Positions 1 to 11,900 are shown, numbered from the stretch's first letter. The stretch is DNA of 64,000 nucleotides from Himantopus leucocephalus (GCA_003993805.1 RSEF01000001.1:59341951-59405950); one strand, 5' to 3'. The notes: generated from the letters alone by a model not told the origin. Numbers and translations: made by a program.

Positions 1-2395
1 GGAAAGGATATGGCCTGAAAAACACACCTGCTGTGATGCTTCAAAAAAGGATGATGAGGGCGTAAGAGACACTTGCAGACTCAGCAATTTCTGCTATAAG
101 TAACACCCAGCTACCCTCAAGCAAAGTTACCTCCTTTGATTTGTTCTATCATAGCTGTTGGCCATAAGAAGAGTAACTCTGAATTGTTAAATGAAGTTTC
201 TTTATACTGCAAGGACATAATCTCCATTCCATTATGTTGTTATGCTACATCTTGCAGGGTTTTTTTCCTATTGCCACTTGTCTACTGCCTCTTAGTTGGT
301 AATCCAATCAATGGTTGTTAGTCCAACCCTGGCCACAGACCTCTCAAGAACAACTCACTTCTTTCTCCATCTAAATCTTTTCATTTTCCTAAGATCAAAA
401 CCAGGATGTGAAGTTCTTGTATCCCATCCCTCCCCACAAGAGAGACAATACTGTCTTCAAAATTATAGAAAGTTTTCAAACTCTCACCCTTTTCAGTAAA
501 GTTTTTCATTTTTTAGCTTTAGGGAGGGAACCCACCCTCACATCAAACCTTAAATTCACACACAAAAATATATGCTTCCTACTGGCTGCTCTAGGCAGAA
601 CTCTGACTGTTCTCCTGTCTTGAAGATCAGTGAGTTTTTCGTTCTATTTTTTTCAACTCCCGCCTCTTCCTCTTCCCTTTTCTGTCTTGCCATCCTACTG
701 TTCTCGTCCACTCCTTTTCTCGTTAACTTACAGCCCAATCTCCTGATGCATGTGTACCCTCAGACCTTTGCCTGCTCCCACGACGCTCCCTTTCCTCTCA
801 TTCTGCCCTCTGTTCTGCTGCTATACTTCTCCCACCTGCACTTACATTCCCTTACACCCACCAATGCGCTTCCCTTCACACCATGTCCCACAGACGGGGC
901 TTTGCCCACTCCTGGAGTCTCCATCCATTTTATCTGTTTGTCCTGCAGCACAGATGACTCCCACAGACATCTCAGGGAAATCCCTAACTGTAGTTCAGCC
1001 ATCACACTAACAGTCTGCACTCTGGGTGAACAATATTTGTGGGCAGATGTCCCACCAGCTCTGCTTCCCTTGGTGAGGCATCTGCAGAGACCAATCTGAT
1101 GCCCTGGGAGGCTGCAGTGAAAACCTAGGCCAAGAAAACCAGAGGCAAAAGAATGGTAAAAGCTCTGTTGCTTCAGGGAGTGTTTTAACACAGAGATCAA
1201 CCAGAGGGCACCTTGCCTCACCATCCACCCCTTCCCAGGAGAGGATCCTGGGAGGACTGGAAATTACCAAATTTAAGACCTCCTCCCTCTCCCAGCCAAA
1301 GTTTTGACTGCAGAGCTCAGCTGCCACAGGCTGCAAGTGAAGGCACTGCCTCCAGGCTCTGATCCTTCCACTGCCTGCCATCTGGATAAGATGGTCCCCC
1401 TGGCCTATAGACTCTGGTGATATAGATCAGGAGGGAGCTTGGTACATAGACCTGCTGAACTCAAAAAGAGCCTACAGGCAGGAGAGGACAAACAGCAGCT
1501 GCACTTAATGAGTATCTATGGGTGCGCATCGCAAGTAGGAAACGTGGGGAGGGATGAAGTGCTACCGTTCCCATTAATATGGACCTTACACAACTAGGGT
1601 GTGTAGCTGAACCCAGGAAGCATTCCCAGGCCCTCACAGTCATGAAGAGCTAAAAAGATCACGTTTTGAGGGCAAAGAGTTACTCAAAATATCTACTCAA
1701 AATATCTCACAGCAATCTCTAATCCCAACTTTCGCTCTCCATTTTCTGAAGCCGGATCATAAGAATAAAACTCGTGAAGAAGAAATAATAAGTCCATAAA
1801 AGCATTGTGACAGAGGGCAGCCTAACAAGTAGCCCACAATGTGTCGGTTTCCCACCCATCTTCACAGAAGGCAGCATAAGGGGTTCCTACACAAAATGAA
1901 CTCTTCTCTTCACAGACAGGAAAAGCAGTTGACTGAATTCAAGTAGACAAATAGTAAATATAAATACATAATTCATCAAATAAAATCACACATAATTACC
2001 TCCTTCCAAAATGCAAGATGCACACTGGACGGTCTTCTATACCAACTGCAGCTATGGATATCGTCTCACGTACAGATATCGGAAGCATCTGACAAGCAAA
2101 TGCAACACAGAGCAAGTGCAACTTTTCCTGGAAGAGATGTCCGCTTCACAAGCAGCCAACTCCTAACAACTTCAGCACTCCCTGAAAAAAACCCTTCAGC
2201 TGGCCTCAGGCAACAATAAATCATTAAGAAATGCTACTGGCACGCTGCATGTCTCTACAACACTGCAAGTAACATGCAGTCTTTCAAAGCAAGTACATTT
2301 CCAGCTACCCTCATGACACACTGTGAAATTTTATGAGAAATTTAAGCTATTCAGAATTATCAGATAACTCTACTCATACAGACACTCACTATGGA
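1..2395. other. Unannotated single-copy-looking sequence
   Basis: No repeat family, RNA gene or convincing exon is visible. Several open frames of 60-175 codons occur, but they overlap in opposing frames and match no family I know. A perfect 13-bp tandem duplication lies at 1681-1706. Confidence 0.5.
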
Positions 2396-2397
2396 AA

Positions 2398-2502
2398 ATG
2401 TTAATGCAGCATGTTGGCAGGGATCTGGACAGGCTGTATCAATGGGCCGAGGCCAATGACATGAGATTCAACAAGACCAAGTGCTGGGTCCTGCATTTGG
2501 GT
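2398..2502 (+). mobile_element. CR1 LINE fragment (reverse transcriptase region), cut by a gap
   Basis: The plus strand translates to a piece typical of the CR1 reverse transcriptase thumb side: a leucine/aspartate-rich helix, then [14 protein letters not shown] and LHLG, the stretch just after the FADD catalytic motif. It is 5'-truncated at about 2398 and runs straight into the assembly gap at 2503, so its 3' extent is unknown. It is non-functional. Identification rests on direct resemblance to the CR1 at 19.2-20.0 kb, which has the matching MKFNKSKCWILHLG. Confidence 0.85.
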
Positions 2503-2602
2503 NNNNNNNNNNNNNNNNNNNNNNNNNNNNNNNNNNNNNNNNNNNNNNNNNNNNNNNNNNNNNNNNNNNNNNNNNNNNNNNNNNNNNNNNNNNNNNNNNN
2601 NN
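2503..2602. other. Assembly gap (100 N)
   Basis: Exactly 100 undefined bases, a usual default size, so the true length may differ. CR1 sequence abuts the left edge and LTR-like sequence lies just right of it. Confidence 0.98.
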
Positions 2603-2740
2603 GAACTGAAAAGTCACAGACTTAGGGAAAACACTACCAAAACATGATTGTGTTATCGACATTTTTCTTATACTGAAAGACTAAGCACAGCACTGTACCA
2701 GCTGCTAGGAAAATTATTACGAAAATTAACTCTATTGTGG
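2603..2740 (-). mobile_element. Truncated avian ERV LTR remnant
   Basis: This segment carries the diagnostic stretch of a common avian LTR as read from its antisense strand: a GTTATCGACAT-like motif, then GCACTGTACCAGCTGCTAGG, then AAAATTAACTCTAT. The solo LTR at 20069-20536 shows the corresponding order (TATTGACATT, then AAAATTAACTCTTT before its terminus). The expected terminal segment ending in GGACA is missing, and the other end is lost in the gap. No coding sequence is present. By analogy with the family it reads on the minus strand. Confidence 0.6.
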
Positions 2741-3024
2741 CCTAAAGGCTTCAGGAAATCTAGCTACTCATGCTAAGTAAAGCTAAGCAAACAGCATAAA
2801 CCACCCCATATTACAACCCTAAGTAATTTATTCTAATTAAAACTTACCTATTTAAGCTAAACAACTAATATGTCTCAACACCAACCTTAATGTTTCTGTC
2901 CTCTATACGACAGCTAGGTTTCTTTAAACTGGAAAGGCAGCCATGGAGGAACTAAATTGCTGCCTTGTACTACCTGTTAGTAGTTACAGAGTAAACAGAA
3001 CTGGACTGTTCTTGGGGAAATTTT

Positions 3025-3255
3025 AAGTAAATATAAGGAAAAAAATCTTCACAGCAATGACACTCAAATACTGGGGTAAGTTGTCTAGAGAGGATGCTGA
3101 ATAACCGCCTTTGGAGACATAAAAAATTTGGGCAATGCTGGGAGCAGCCTGATCGACCTTCAAAACTGGCCTTTTTGGTGGGAGGGGGGCAGAGGAAGAT
3201 GGCCCCAGATGACCTCCAAAGGTCCTTTCCAACTTATTCTGTGATTCCATAACTC
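3025..3255 (+). mobile_element. CR1 LINE 3' end, diverged
   Basis: The order of motifs matches the end of CR1 on the plus strand: a TAAGGAAAAAAATCTTCACAG-like segment, a degraded region for the reverse transcriptase C-terminus, then GATGACCTCCAAAGGTCC, TTCCAACTTATTC and a degenerate TGTGATTCC tail. Frameshifts and an A-rich insertion break the frame. It ends within about 15 bases of the next LTR. Confidence 0.75.
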
Positions 3256-3267
3256 TGAGTCCCATAC

Positions 3268-3913
3268 TGGGTGCAGATGTCAAGGTGTTGGCAGTGGGGG
3301 GCTGCAGGGGTGGCTTCTGTGAGAAAAGACCACTGCGTCACACACAGCCAATTCCAGCTGGCTCCAACAGAGAAGGAAGAGGAGGAGGAGGAGGTGCTCC
3401 ATGGCAGAGCAGACACCCCCTGCAACCCGTGAGGACCTGTGCCAGAGCAGATGAAAAGTGTGAGACAAAAGGAGTATCAGAGGGAAACTGCTGTGTACTA
3501 ACTGTAACACACCCCCCCCCTTGCCCCATTCTCTTCCTCTCTGAAGGGACTGAGTGTGACCTGCAGTAGTAAGAGGCCGGTAGGACAGGCATCTGGAGAG
3601 AAGGAATGAAGTGAGCCTGGGAAACAAGAGGAGGAAAGAAGTTTTCCCAAGTGTTTTAATGTTTGGGGTTTTGTTTCCCAATACCCAAATTAGTAATCAT
3701 ATTTATATATATAAATTAGCAATAAATTAATTTCCCCAAGGTGAGTCTGTTTTGCCTGCAATGGTAATTGGTGAGTAATGTCCTCAACTTTATCTCAATG
3801 CAGGAGCTTCCTTATTCCTGTTCTTCCTATTCTCTCCACCATCCTGCTGTGGATGGGGGGCGAGCGAGCAGCTGGGTGAGAGCTCGCCTGCCAGCTGGGG
3901 CCAACTCACCACA
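3268..3913 (+). mobile_element. Diverged avian ERV solo LTR (short relative of the 25.7-kb LTR)
   Basis: The left part (GGGGGGCTGCAGGGGTGGCT, TTCTGTGAGAA) and right part (AATAAATTAATTTCCCCAAG, GAGTCTGTTTTGCC, then a GCCTGCCAGCTGGGGCCAAC-like end and CACCACA) line up in the same order with the LTR at 25696-26770. It is about 650 bp against 1075 bp there because most of the central tandem modules are missing. An AATAAA lies in the expected R-region position. The left terminus is uncertain and I see no clear target-site duplication. It encodes nothing. Confidence 0.75.
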
Positions 3914-4685
3914 GCTCCTTCTACATGAGGATGGGCAACCACTTGCATGTGTATGAACTTTTCTTCCTACTTTCTTCGGAGAATCGCTATATTTTGCAAA
4001 CATTTTTCACAACATACTAACCACACGACTTGTGCCTGTTGTCTGTGCCATCCTCAAAATCAATAGTTGTACATTTTTACATCCAGATGTGGACACGAAT
4101 GGCATGCATCTATGGGAGAAGTCTTTACACCTACAGTGCTTATACTCCTAAGGATGATGAATGATTGACTTCCAGACATGCCGGCGGAGATATACATCAT
4201 CGCATGTGGTTGCCTCTCCTCGCTAAGGGGGTACTGTTCAGGAACAACTTGACAGTATCAGTGAGACACATAAACATCTTGCTGCCACAGGGTGGGGTGT
4301 TCACTCCTCTGCCACACCCCACTTGTGTAGCAGACCTACTCTGGAGTTGGCTGCAACATTTGCTGGACTCTTTGGTCAGCCAGCTCAACTCATGGATCTG
4401 GCAGAACATTTCTCTTGGAGGACAGAAGTAGCATCTACCACATTAGTGAACTAAATATGCTCAGTGAGGTGTCCGACAAATGCACAGGTGAAAGGGGAGA
4501 ACTTCAGCAGCAGCCAGCTGCTAGGTCTACTCAACTGAATAATCAAACCAAAGCCAGGGAAGAAAGGGGCAAACATCCACCTGTTACTCCACCTTGAGGC
4601 TGTGGGAAGCGTCCCCCAGAGGTGTGTGTAGGGTAACTACCTCAATGCCTTCAGAAGCACGGAGGTCTGAAAACAAAGTTTTCAC
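3914..4685. other. No recognisable feature
   Basis: Ordinary low-CpG sequence between the LTR and the CpG island. No repeat family or convincing exon is visible. Confidence 0.5.
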
Positions 4686-4689
4686 CACA

Positions 4690-6370
4690 ACTACTAAAAG
4701 CGCAGCAGAGCTGGCGAAAGCCCAGGCACACGTACCGCTCCAGTTTGGCACAAAACCGCTCTGCCACAGAGAAGTCGCGCTAGCCGCTGGCCCCAGACGG
4801 CCGAGGGGCATCCCGCAGCACCCACAGCAGCCAGGCTCTCGCCCTCCCGCTTCGGATGCTGCTGGAGAAAATTGCTCCACAGAGGGAAGTCAAAACTCCG
4901 GGCAATAGCCTCTCCAAAATGGAGTCAGGCCCTGTTTCCTTTTCATCTGTAAGAATTGGGGATGGGTTAACAAGAAAAAAAAAAAAGAAGATGCAGTGTG
5001 TTCTGTGGCTATGAGGTGACAAAAGCAGGGTGTGCTTATCTTCCTGGTGACTGTGTGGGGCAGAAGCGAAGGCGGCAGAGGGTAACACCCAGGTTTCTCT
5101 GTCTCCTGTACTGACAGGGGGTGACTGGGCTGACCCTGCCTGGGGGAGACGGGCAGGCGCAGGGGGGCCATGACAGCGCAGGCAACGGAGCCGCCTTGCT
5201 TCTTGCGGGGCTGTGACAAGAAGGGACAGAGCAGCTGGGGGCACACGACTTCAGGCAGGCGTACGTGTGCTGGCGGAGCAAGATGGCGAGTAATCTCCGC
5301 GGTGCAGAGGATGGCAGTGGGGTGGCAGGGGACTGCGAGGGCCCCAGGCGCAGCCATGTCCACTGCAGAGAGGTGGCTCTGACCCACATGGGGACAGCTG
5401 GTGTCGTGCCCATTTCTTCCCTAAATAAAACAAAAACCTGGCAGACACGCAGGATTTCCCCGACTGTGGAGGAGAGGGGAACGCGGGTAGGAAGCCAGGG
5501 CAGAGAGACAACGCGCCCATGGGCTTCACGGCCGGTGGCAGCGGGCTGTGCCCCGGCCGCGGGGAGGGCGGCGGGCTCGGCAGGGCCCCTCTGCCCGCCG
5601 AGGCAGAGCGGGGGCAGGGGGCGGGGGAGAACCGGTTCCCGGTGCTCCAGGGAGGGAGGGAGGGAGGCCGGGGGACTCCGGGCCGAGCAGGAGGAGGGGA
5701 AGGGGGCGGAGGGGGGGAGGAGGCGCGGCGCCGCAGGCAGCAGATCCGGCCTCGGCCAGTTCGAGCCGGTTTGCGCCGGTTGGGGCGTTGAAAGGAGACA
5801 GCAGCAGCTGCGGACGCCGCCTGCATCCGGGCGGGCGGTACTCTCCGGACTGGATCGCCCAGAGCCCTCGGAGCGGGGTTCTGCGCGACGTCGCCCCGCG
5901 CGGCCGCCACCGGCAGCCGCAAGGACGGGCCCGGCCCGGTCTAGCCTTACCCTGGGCGGCATTCCACTCCTGCCTTTCCGCCTCGCCTGGCGCGGCCCCA
6001 GGCGGCCGGCGGGGCAGGGAGGCCCCCCCCGGGTGTCGGGTTTCAGGCGGAGCAGCTGGTTTTGCGGCCGGTGGGGGAGGGGGCGCCTCAGGGCCGGGCC
6101 GGGCCTGAGTGCTGGGGGAGGGGGGTGCTCGCCGCCGGCCCAGCTGGGCAATGCAGCCCCCCCCGCCCCCCTCCGGGCCGCCCCTCACACGGCCCAGGCG
6201 CTCACCGCCCCCCGGGGTGCTGCCCCCGAACCCCCGGTGCGGGGTCCCGCCGCGCAGGGCCTGCTGAGAGGGAGAGAGCGGGCTGGCCCAGCCCGGGGTG
6301 CTCTCAGGGGGCCGTGGGGGGAGGGTCGGGGTGTGGAGCGGTGTCGCCTCTGAGGTAGTCTGGGGCGAGT
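4690..6370. promoter_or_regulatory. CpG island, probable promoter
   Basis: CpG and G+C rise sharply from about 4690 and peak at 5500-6350. I count 13 CpGs in the 60 bases 5881-5940, against about 3 per 600 in nearby bulk DNA. G-rich Sp1-type boxes, a (GGGA)n tract at 5650-5667 and a YY1-type CAAGATGGCG at 5279-5288 fit a housekeeping-type TATA-less promoter. Three good splice donors read on the minus strand: GTAAGG at 5950-5945, GTGAGC at 6205-6200 and GTACGT at 4735-4730. That suggests a first exon transcribed leftward. No donor of equal quality was found on the plus strand. No downstream exon could be identified, so the gene and even the direction remain open. Confidence 0.8.
5650..5667 (+). 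other. G-quadruplex motif (GGGA repeat) in the CpG island
   Basis: Four consecutive GGGA units plus GG give a canonical G4 pattern with one-base loops. Its position inside a CpG island is typical of promoter quadruplexes. Folding is inferred from the pattern alone. Confidence 0.6.
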
Positions 6371-7705
6371 GGGAAGCCATGGGCTGTACTGGCCAGGCGT
6401 GGAGAAAGGAGCGTGGTTTTCCCCTCTGACCTTTAAGCACGGATTTTCGGACTTGAGTCTGCCTTGAAATGCCCGTCAAACCGCGCCCGTTTTCTGTGTT
6501 CCCTTTGCGCTGTATTCGCAAATACATAAATACTGCGTTTCATCTGCCGTGGTGGCATTTGAAGTTACAAAAAGGTATCTGAACCCTTTTGTAGGGGAAG
6601 CAACAATCTCCCCCGAAACACACCTTCCTCCCCTGGCCCATACGGTCTCGTTATTAAAGTGTCCATCACTGGAGCACGGAGCCACAGGCGCCTGACTGTC
6701 TTTGGGAATCGATTTCACACTTTAATACCTTACCTAGTAGAAAGCACTTCTTTATCCTTCCTCAGCCTAAATTACCATTTTATTACATTGTATTTCCTAG
6801 ATCAGTTTTCAATGGCCACCTACAGCATAGTAAGTCAATCAGCTTTTAACAAATGGTATACTTTTCACCTGTAGCCATTACTTGAGTGGAGATCTGCAAT
6901 TGCAACAGATGCAATTTCTGTTTTTCTTGTTCTTTTGTTCTCTATGTCACGCTGGGCTGGTAACAGCAATGTAAACTGGCCCGTGGTGTTTCAGCCTAAG
7001 GGCTAACTCAATCATCTTGTCATCCTACCGAACAGCAAAAGAACAGGCTTGTCCCCTCTCTTTATATTACCTCAGATCTCTCGCTGTGTCTTTAATCTCC
7101 TCATAAGCATTTGATCTGCTTCTACTTTCAGTCTTTCATCTCTGTCTTACTGGGTATATTGTTCTCCAGATAACCCTGACAAATAGAGGATGCTCCCTGT
7201 CCACCTATCCATCATCAACAGTGGGGCTTTTTACCTTCTTGTTTTGTCCCACAAGGCGTAACTACATGTTGCTTTTTCACCATTGGCACAGCTTTGGGAG
7301 AGGTGGAAATGGTGGTGCACACAAGGTTATCTGACACATTTAGAGTCTATGTAGATCCATTTAGAGAGGCTATTGATGAAAATGCTTTTGGCCACACAGA
7401 TTTTGCCTACAGCAGTATTCTTGCAGGTCTTATCAGAAGTGGAGCTGCTCTGATAACTCCAAAGCAGTCACAGGAGATAATCTAGCTCAGGCAGAACCTA
7501 AAGGTGTAGGAAGACATAGGAGCTGTATTTTGTTCTTCAAAAGCCCAAAGAAGTCAGCATATGTCAATATGGACAAATTGTATTTTTATAAGTACTAAAT
7601 ATGGACAGAGTCACTGGACCAGGGGTGTTCATGTTTCAGCTCAATATGGTTAGTAGTTGGGGTAAAAGAGATGTGTTAGTTGCTCCCATCCTTATTTCCT
7701 TCCAA
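6371..7705. other. Non-coding-looking stretch
   Basis: No repeat or RNA gene is recognised. A 63-codon frame at 7294-7485 (plus) has a protein-like composition but no family resemblance, no adjacent start context and no splice sites that I could support. Confidence 0.45.
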
Positions 7706-7975
7706 GAATCACCGAATCATAGAATCGTTATGGTTGGAAGAGACCTCTAAGATCATCAAGTCTGACCGTTAACCTAGCACTGCCAAGTTACCACTAAACC
7801 ATGTCCATCAGCACCTCATCTACACATCTTTTAAATACCTCCAGGGATGGCAACTCAACCACTTCCCTGGGCAGCCTGTTCCAATGTTTGATAACCTTTT
7901 CAGTGAAGAAATTTTTCCTAATGACCATCCTAAATCTCCCCTGGTGCAACTTGAGGCCATTTCCTCTTAAGAAGA
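7706..7975 (-). mobile_element. CR1 LINE 3' end
   Basis: On the minus strand it translates to the reverse transcriptase C-terminus: [33 protein letters not shown], then [12 protein letters not shown], followed by the CR1 3' UTR and an ATTC-type tail (AGAATCATAGAATCGTTATG when read plus). It is 5'-truncated, as most CR1 copies are, and about 270 bp long. The frame is intact over this short stretch, so it is relatively young. Confidence 0.93.
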
Positions 7976-8867
7976 GATGCAGGCAAATACAGCTAGCAGC
8001 AGGTGCTTTTTCTCCTTGCCGCAAAGGATGATGAAGCGAGAGAGCTACTTTAGTATTTATGTTGGTTACACTACAGTGCAGTCAGCTGTGGTGTTTTGGG
8101 TAAGCCAGTTGTGCTGCGCTCTTCTGATACTCTGTATTGTCAAAGGATGGGGATGGGTCCCATCCTGTACTGTGGAATTAAAAGTATATTTAAATGCATG
8201 GGCAGTTTATACTCCCAATACTAGCTCTTCTACATATTCTTTTTTCTGTTATAATAATAAATAAAACATGTACCTGTGTCCCATCAGAGGAAGATGACAA
8301 AAAGACAAAAAAACCCCAACATTTCTGTTCCTTCAGTTGTTTGGCTATTGTGTCTAGAAGTATTTCTGCAGCTGAGAAAGTCAGACCTGATTATGACACC
8401 AATGCAGGAACTGTAAACTCTTGTTGCAGCCAGATTTTTCTGCCCATGCTTACTTGAGAAGTATGACTCGATGAGCAAGCAGTTTCCTGCATGTGTCTCA
8501 AATATTGGTGAATATGTGTTGCTTAAGTCAGAGTTGCTATGTTAATTTTGTCACGCTTGAAGTGTTGCATTTTTATTAAAAAAAAAATTTCTAAATTATA
8601 AAACGGCATTTCTCTCTCCTCTTTTATCCCAAATATCTTTGCCAGTGTATTTGTTACAACATTCTGGCATAACCGTAAGAGCACATGTGAGATATTACAA
8701 CTGAGTCAAACATAAGCAGATTATTTTAGTCATTTGCATATTTCAGATGTCTTGGTTAACACATTGCACAGTAAGTTCATGTTCTTGCACTTTTAAGAAA
8801 CAACATCGTATCACCTTTGTCACAGATCCTTTTATAGGGTAGGCATGAAAAAAAAATTGTTCACACA
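7976..8867. other. No recognisable feature
   Basis: AT-rich flank of the CR1. No repeat, RNA gene or convincing exon is visible. Confidence 0.45.
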
Positions 8868-8965
8868 AGCATGAGAACAAGGTGAAGGGAGTTGCTGAAG
8901 GTCACTGCGAGTCAAGTAACGCACAGGACATCGATCATTTGGCAGCTAACCGCTAGACTAGATTA
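8868..8965 (-). mobile_element. Ancient tRNA-derived SINE (MIR/CORE type), decayed
   Basis: On the minus strand it begins with a tRNA A-box-like TAGTCTAGCGGTTAG (complement of 8946-8960). About 50 bases on it reads CAGTGACCTTCAGCAACTCC and CTTCACCTTG, the same order and spacing as the MIR core (tRNA head, then TGTGACCTTGGGCAAGTCAC). The B box is degraded and no LINE-derived tail can be seen. It is a fossil, not an active tRNA gene. Confidence 0.65.
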
Positions 8966-11900
8966 CTCCTCAAATTACTGGGGTTTACGTTTTTAAACAA
9001 AATTGAATTGCCACTCATCCTCCACCTATCTGCAAAGACTAGAATTGAGGATTCCCTGTCTGTAGGAACAATTGCGAATACTACGGGCATCTAAAGCTGT
9101 GTAGGATGTTCAGTGAAATATTTTGCTTTCTGTGCTTTTATCCACTGTTTTCTAGGCGACAATGAACTTTGAATATGGGTCCTGACAGATAAATGAAATA
9201 CAGTCTTTTTAGTGTAAATACTACATATGCAAGCATATCGTAAAGAGTTGCTTAGTATAATTGAACACTATAAATGGAATTTGTTGGTTTGATCCTCAAT
9301 TTGCCTGATGTTTTTAATGCAATATGAAACTGGAGGACTAACATGGGTATTATTCCAGAATATCTTGAAGCATCTTCTTTCTTGTCACTGGAATGGGTGT
9401 TTGAACCTAATGTCTCAACCAGACTCCAATATGTGTAATGAGGTTTGGTCAGCTCAAGATTCCTCTTGCCTTGTTGTGTTATACACAACCGTGTGCGTGC
9501 AGAACTACAGAGATACTTTGTTCTGCCCCAGACATGGCTGAATGTTAACCATGCAGACCTCTTTGAGATAACCAGAGGTGAATATCCCCACACCCATTCT
9601 CTACTTTTTATAGCGGGGGAAAAAAACCCAAAGTGCCTGTGTCCATCCTCGCAGAAGGTCTGCCTCCCTCAGTCTGCCGTTTTCCTTCTCAGCTGGCTGT
9701 CAAGACAGATTATGTGAAAACTCAAGAGATACTTAGCCACGCAGAAGTAGCTATATGTTGACAGCAAGATATTAAGATGTGTGAAACCCTTTCAAATTAT
9801 CAGTCAAACCCACCTAAGGCTAACCGACCTAACATGAGTTGCCTTTCCTCAAACATCTTGTTATAGGGGCTGTATTTCTCTTGTACTTCGGGGTAGAAAC
9901 ATCTTCTGGTCTTAGGACTCAAAATGCACCTTAGTGGTAGAAAATAAGCTCAAAATATGCAACAGCAAGGTAGAAACAAAAGCATGTAGTTAAGCTTTGC
10001 GGAACAGTGATGTAACTAAGATTTTGAGGAAGCCATAGATAAAATGAAGCTAAGGCAGGGAAGTTTGGTACCTACGCTTTATACCTGAGGATACCTGGAC
10101 ACAAATACTGAAAGGAAGAAATGAAAAAGTAGAGCCACCAAATGTTGTAGAGGTGTATACCCTGCCATGGTTTCAGATAATGCAAATTTTTACTTTAAAA
10201 GTTAATTCATCGTCATTCTTCTCCACACAGCTGTGCATATGCCTGCAGCTTCTCCCCCAGCGCCCTCTCCAAGACAAAAACACTTATTAGATGTGGATGT
10301 TGGGTGTAATACTGAATTGTGTTGAGAGAGAGGATTAGTTCAGGAGTGTATGTGGAAGCTTGTGGATTTAAGACCATCTTACTCTCAAAAAAATTCTTCA
10401 GACTAATAGCAGGGATGAAAGAATGGAAGTTGAAAGTGTCTTTTTTAAGGAATCCACTAAACTCAGACCTGAAGATTCAAACTGGATGTGTCTGCCAACA
10501 AATCTATACCTACAATACAGGAAGCAATGAATAACAAAATCTTTTTTTTTTTCCTAGAAAACGAGTTTTATTTGTATGGGTGATTCTAGAGCACCACATA
10601 TTATTAAAGTTTATTGCACTTCCTATGGTAAACCCATTTCTGATTGCAAAAGCTTTCACAAAATACTAACCATTGAAGCTAAAACTTTCTGGTCATATGT
10701 CTGGTGTTTGTATCTCATCTGATTACTTTTTAATTTATTTGGAAAATTGCAGCCAAAAACATTCCTCTATTTCCGAGAATGAGGTCAAGGAAGAAGAAGA
10801 GACTGTTTTCCTTCGTGAAGAAATTTTGATGTCCTTTGCTTTAGGAAGCTCCAGAGTAACTTGACATTTTGGAGATAAATGGCTTTTATGCTGGGGATGT
10901 GCTTTTTGCTGTTCCTGTGAAGCTCTGCACACATTTGTCAAGTTAAAGCCCTTTTAAAAAAACATAGGATGGTCATGCTTTCAGCAGGCATCCTAATTTT
11001 TTTATCATCACAAACATCATAATCCCATCTAGCTTTCACTGTGAACCAAGATCCCACTGTGCTACGCTCTGGGCAGACACAACTCCAAGGCCATCCTTTT
11101 CCCAGAAATGTGCTGATCGGGATGCATGGAGTAGGACAGCAGATGGATATAGACAGGTTGGTAAAGGAGTTAAGGAGTAGGGAGTTAATGAATTGCTACT
11201 GATCAGTGAGATAAATAGCGGTCTCAGCACACCAATATATTAACCACTGTCACATTTCTTGCATCCACATTGGGCATACTACAGCCAAGGACTGAGCATG
11301 GTCTTTGGTTGTAACTCTGACATGTTTGTGGGCTGAACTATGGCCAAACAACAGGACTAAAACCAAATGCCTGTCTCAGTTACTCTCTACCCCATCAATG
11401 CTCAAGGAGTGGAAAGAGGGGACCTAATTTAAATGGAAAAAGGGCAGGAGCTAGATATGGGAAGTAGAACGTTATGTGAGGCATGGGTATCCCAGGAATA
11501 CAACTGGTACAGTAGAAGGAAATAGAGGAAACAGAAACAGAGACTGTGATTTAATATGGAAGTACAGTAGACTGGCTGGTCAAGAAGATTTGGTGGAGAA
11601 TTGAGGAAGAAGTGGAGTCTGGGGGTTTTTGAGCTGTTTGGCCTAGGCCTTGGAGAAGGATAATACATGCTATGAAAGGAAAAAGGGTATTAAATTATCT
11701 GGTTTGGATCTTGGAGGAGACTGAAACTGTTGTGGGAGGAAAATTTGCATGAGCTGGGCAAGAAAGTATGGGCTAGAAACAGAGGTAAGAGAGCAAGGAT
11801 TTGGGAGTCAACATGGAAAGACAGAAGCAGAAAGGGTCAGTGTCAAGGGAAACAGGCAGAGGAGCTTAAGACTGATCTACTAGATTTCTATTTCAGGTCT

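Noticed and set aside
572..1224. Opposing frames of 175 and 154 codons
   Set aside because: Both strands are open over the same DNA, composition is Leu/Pro/Ser-rich, and no splice or start context favours either.
5036..6527. Long overlapping frames (up to 371 codons) on both strands of the CpG island
   Set aside because: Open frames in several overlapping phases are expected where stop codons are rare in GC-rich DNA. The products are low-complexity Pro/Gly/Arg/Ala with no domain.
7294..7485. 63-codon frame with protein-like composition
   Set aside because: No recognised domain, no flanking consensus splice sites and no start context. Kept only as a note.
8941..8965. tRNA gene suggested by the A-box-like GTCTAGCGGTTAG
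   Set aside because: No B box, no cloverleaf and MIR-type core downstream; it is a SINE fossil.
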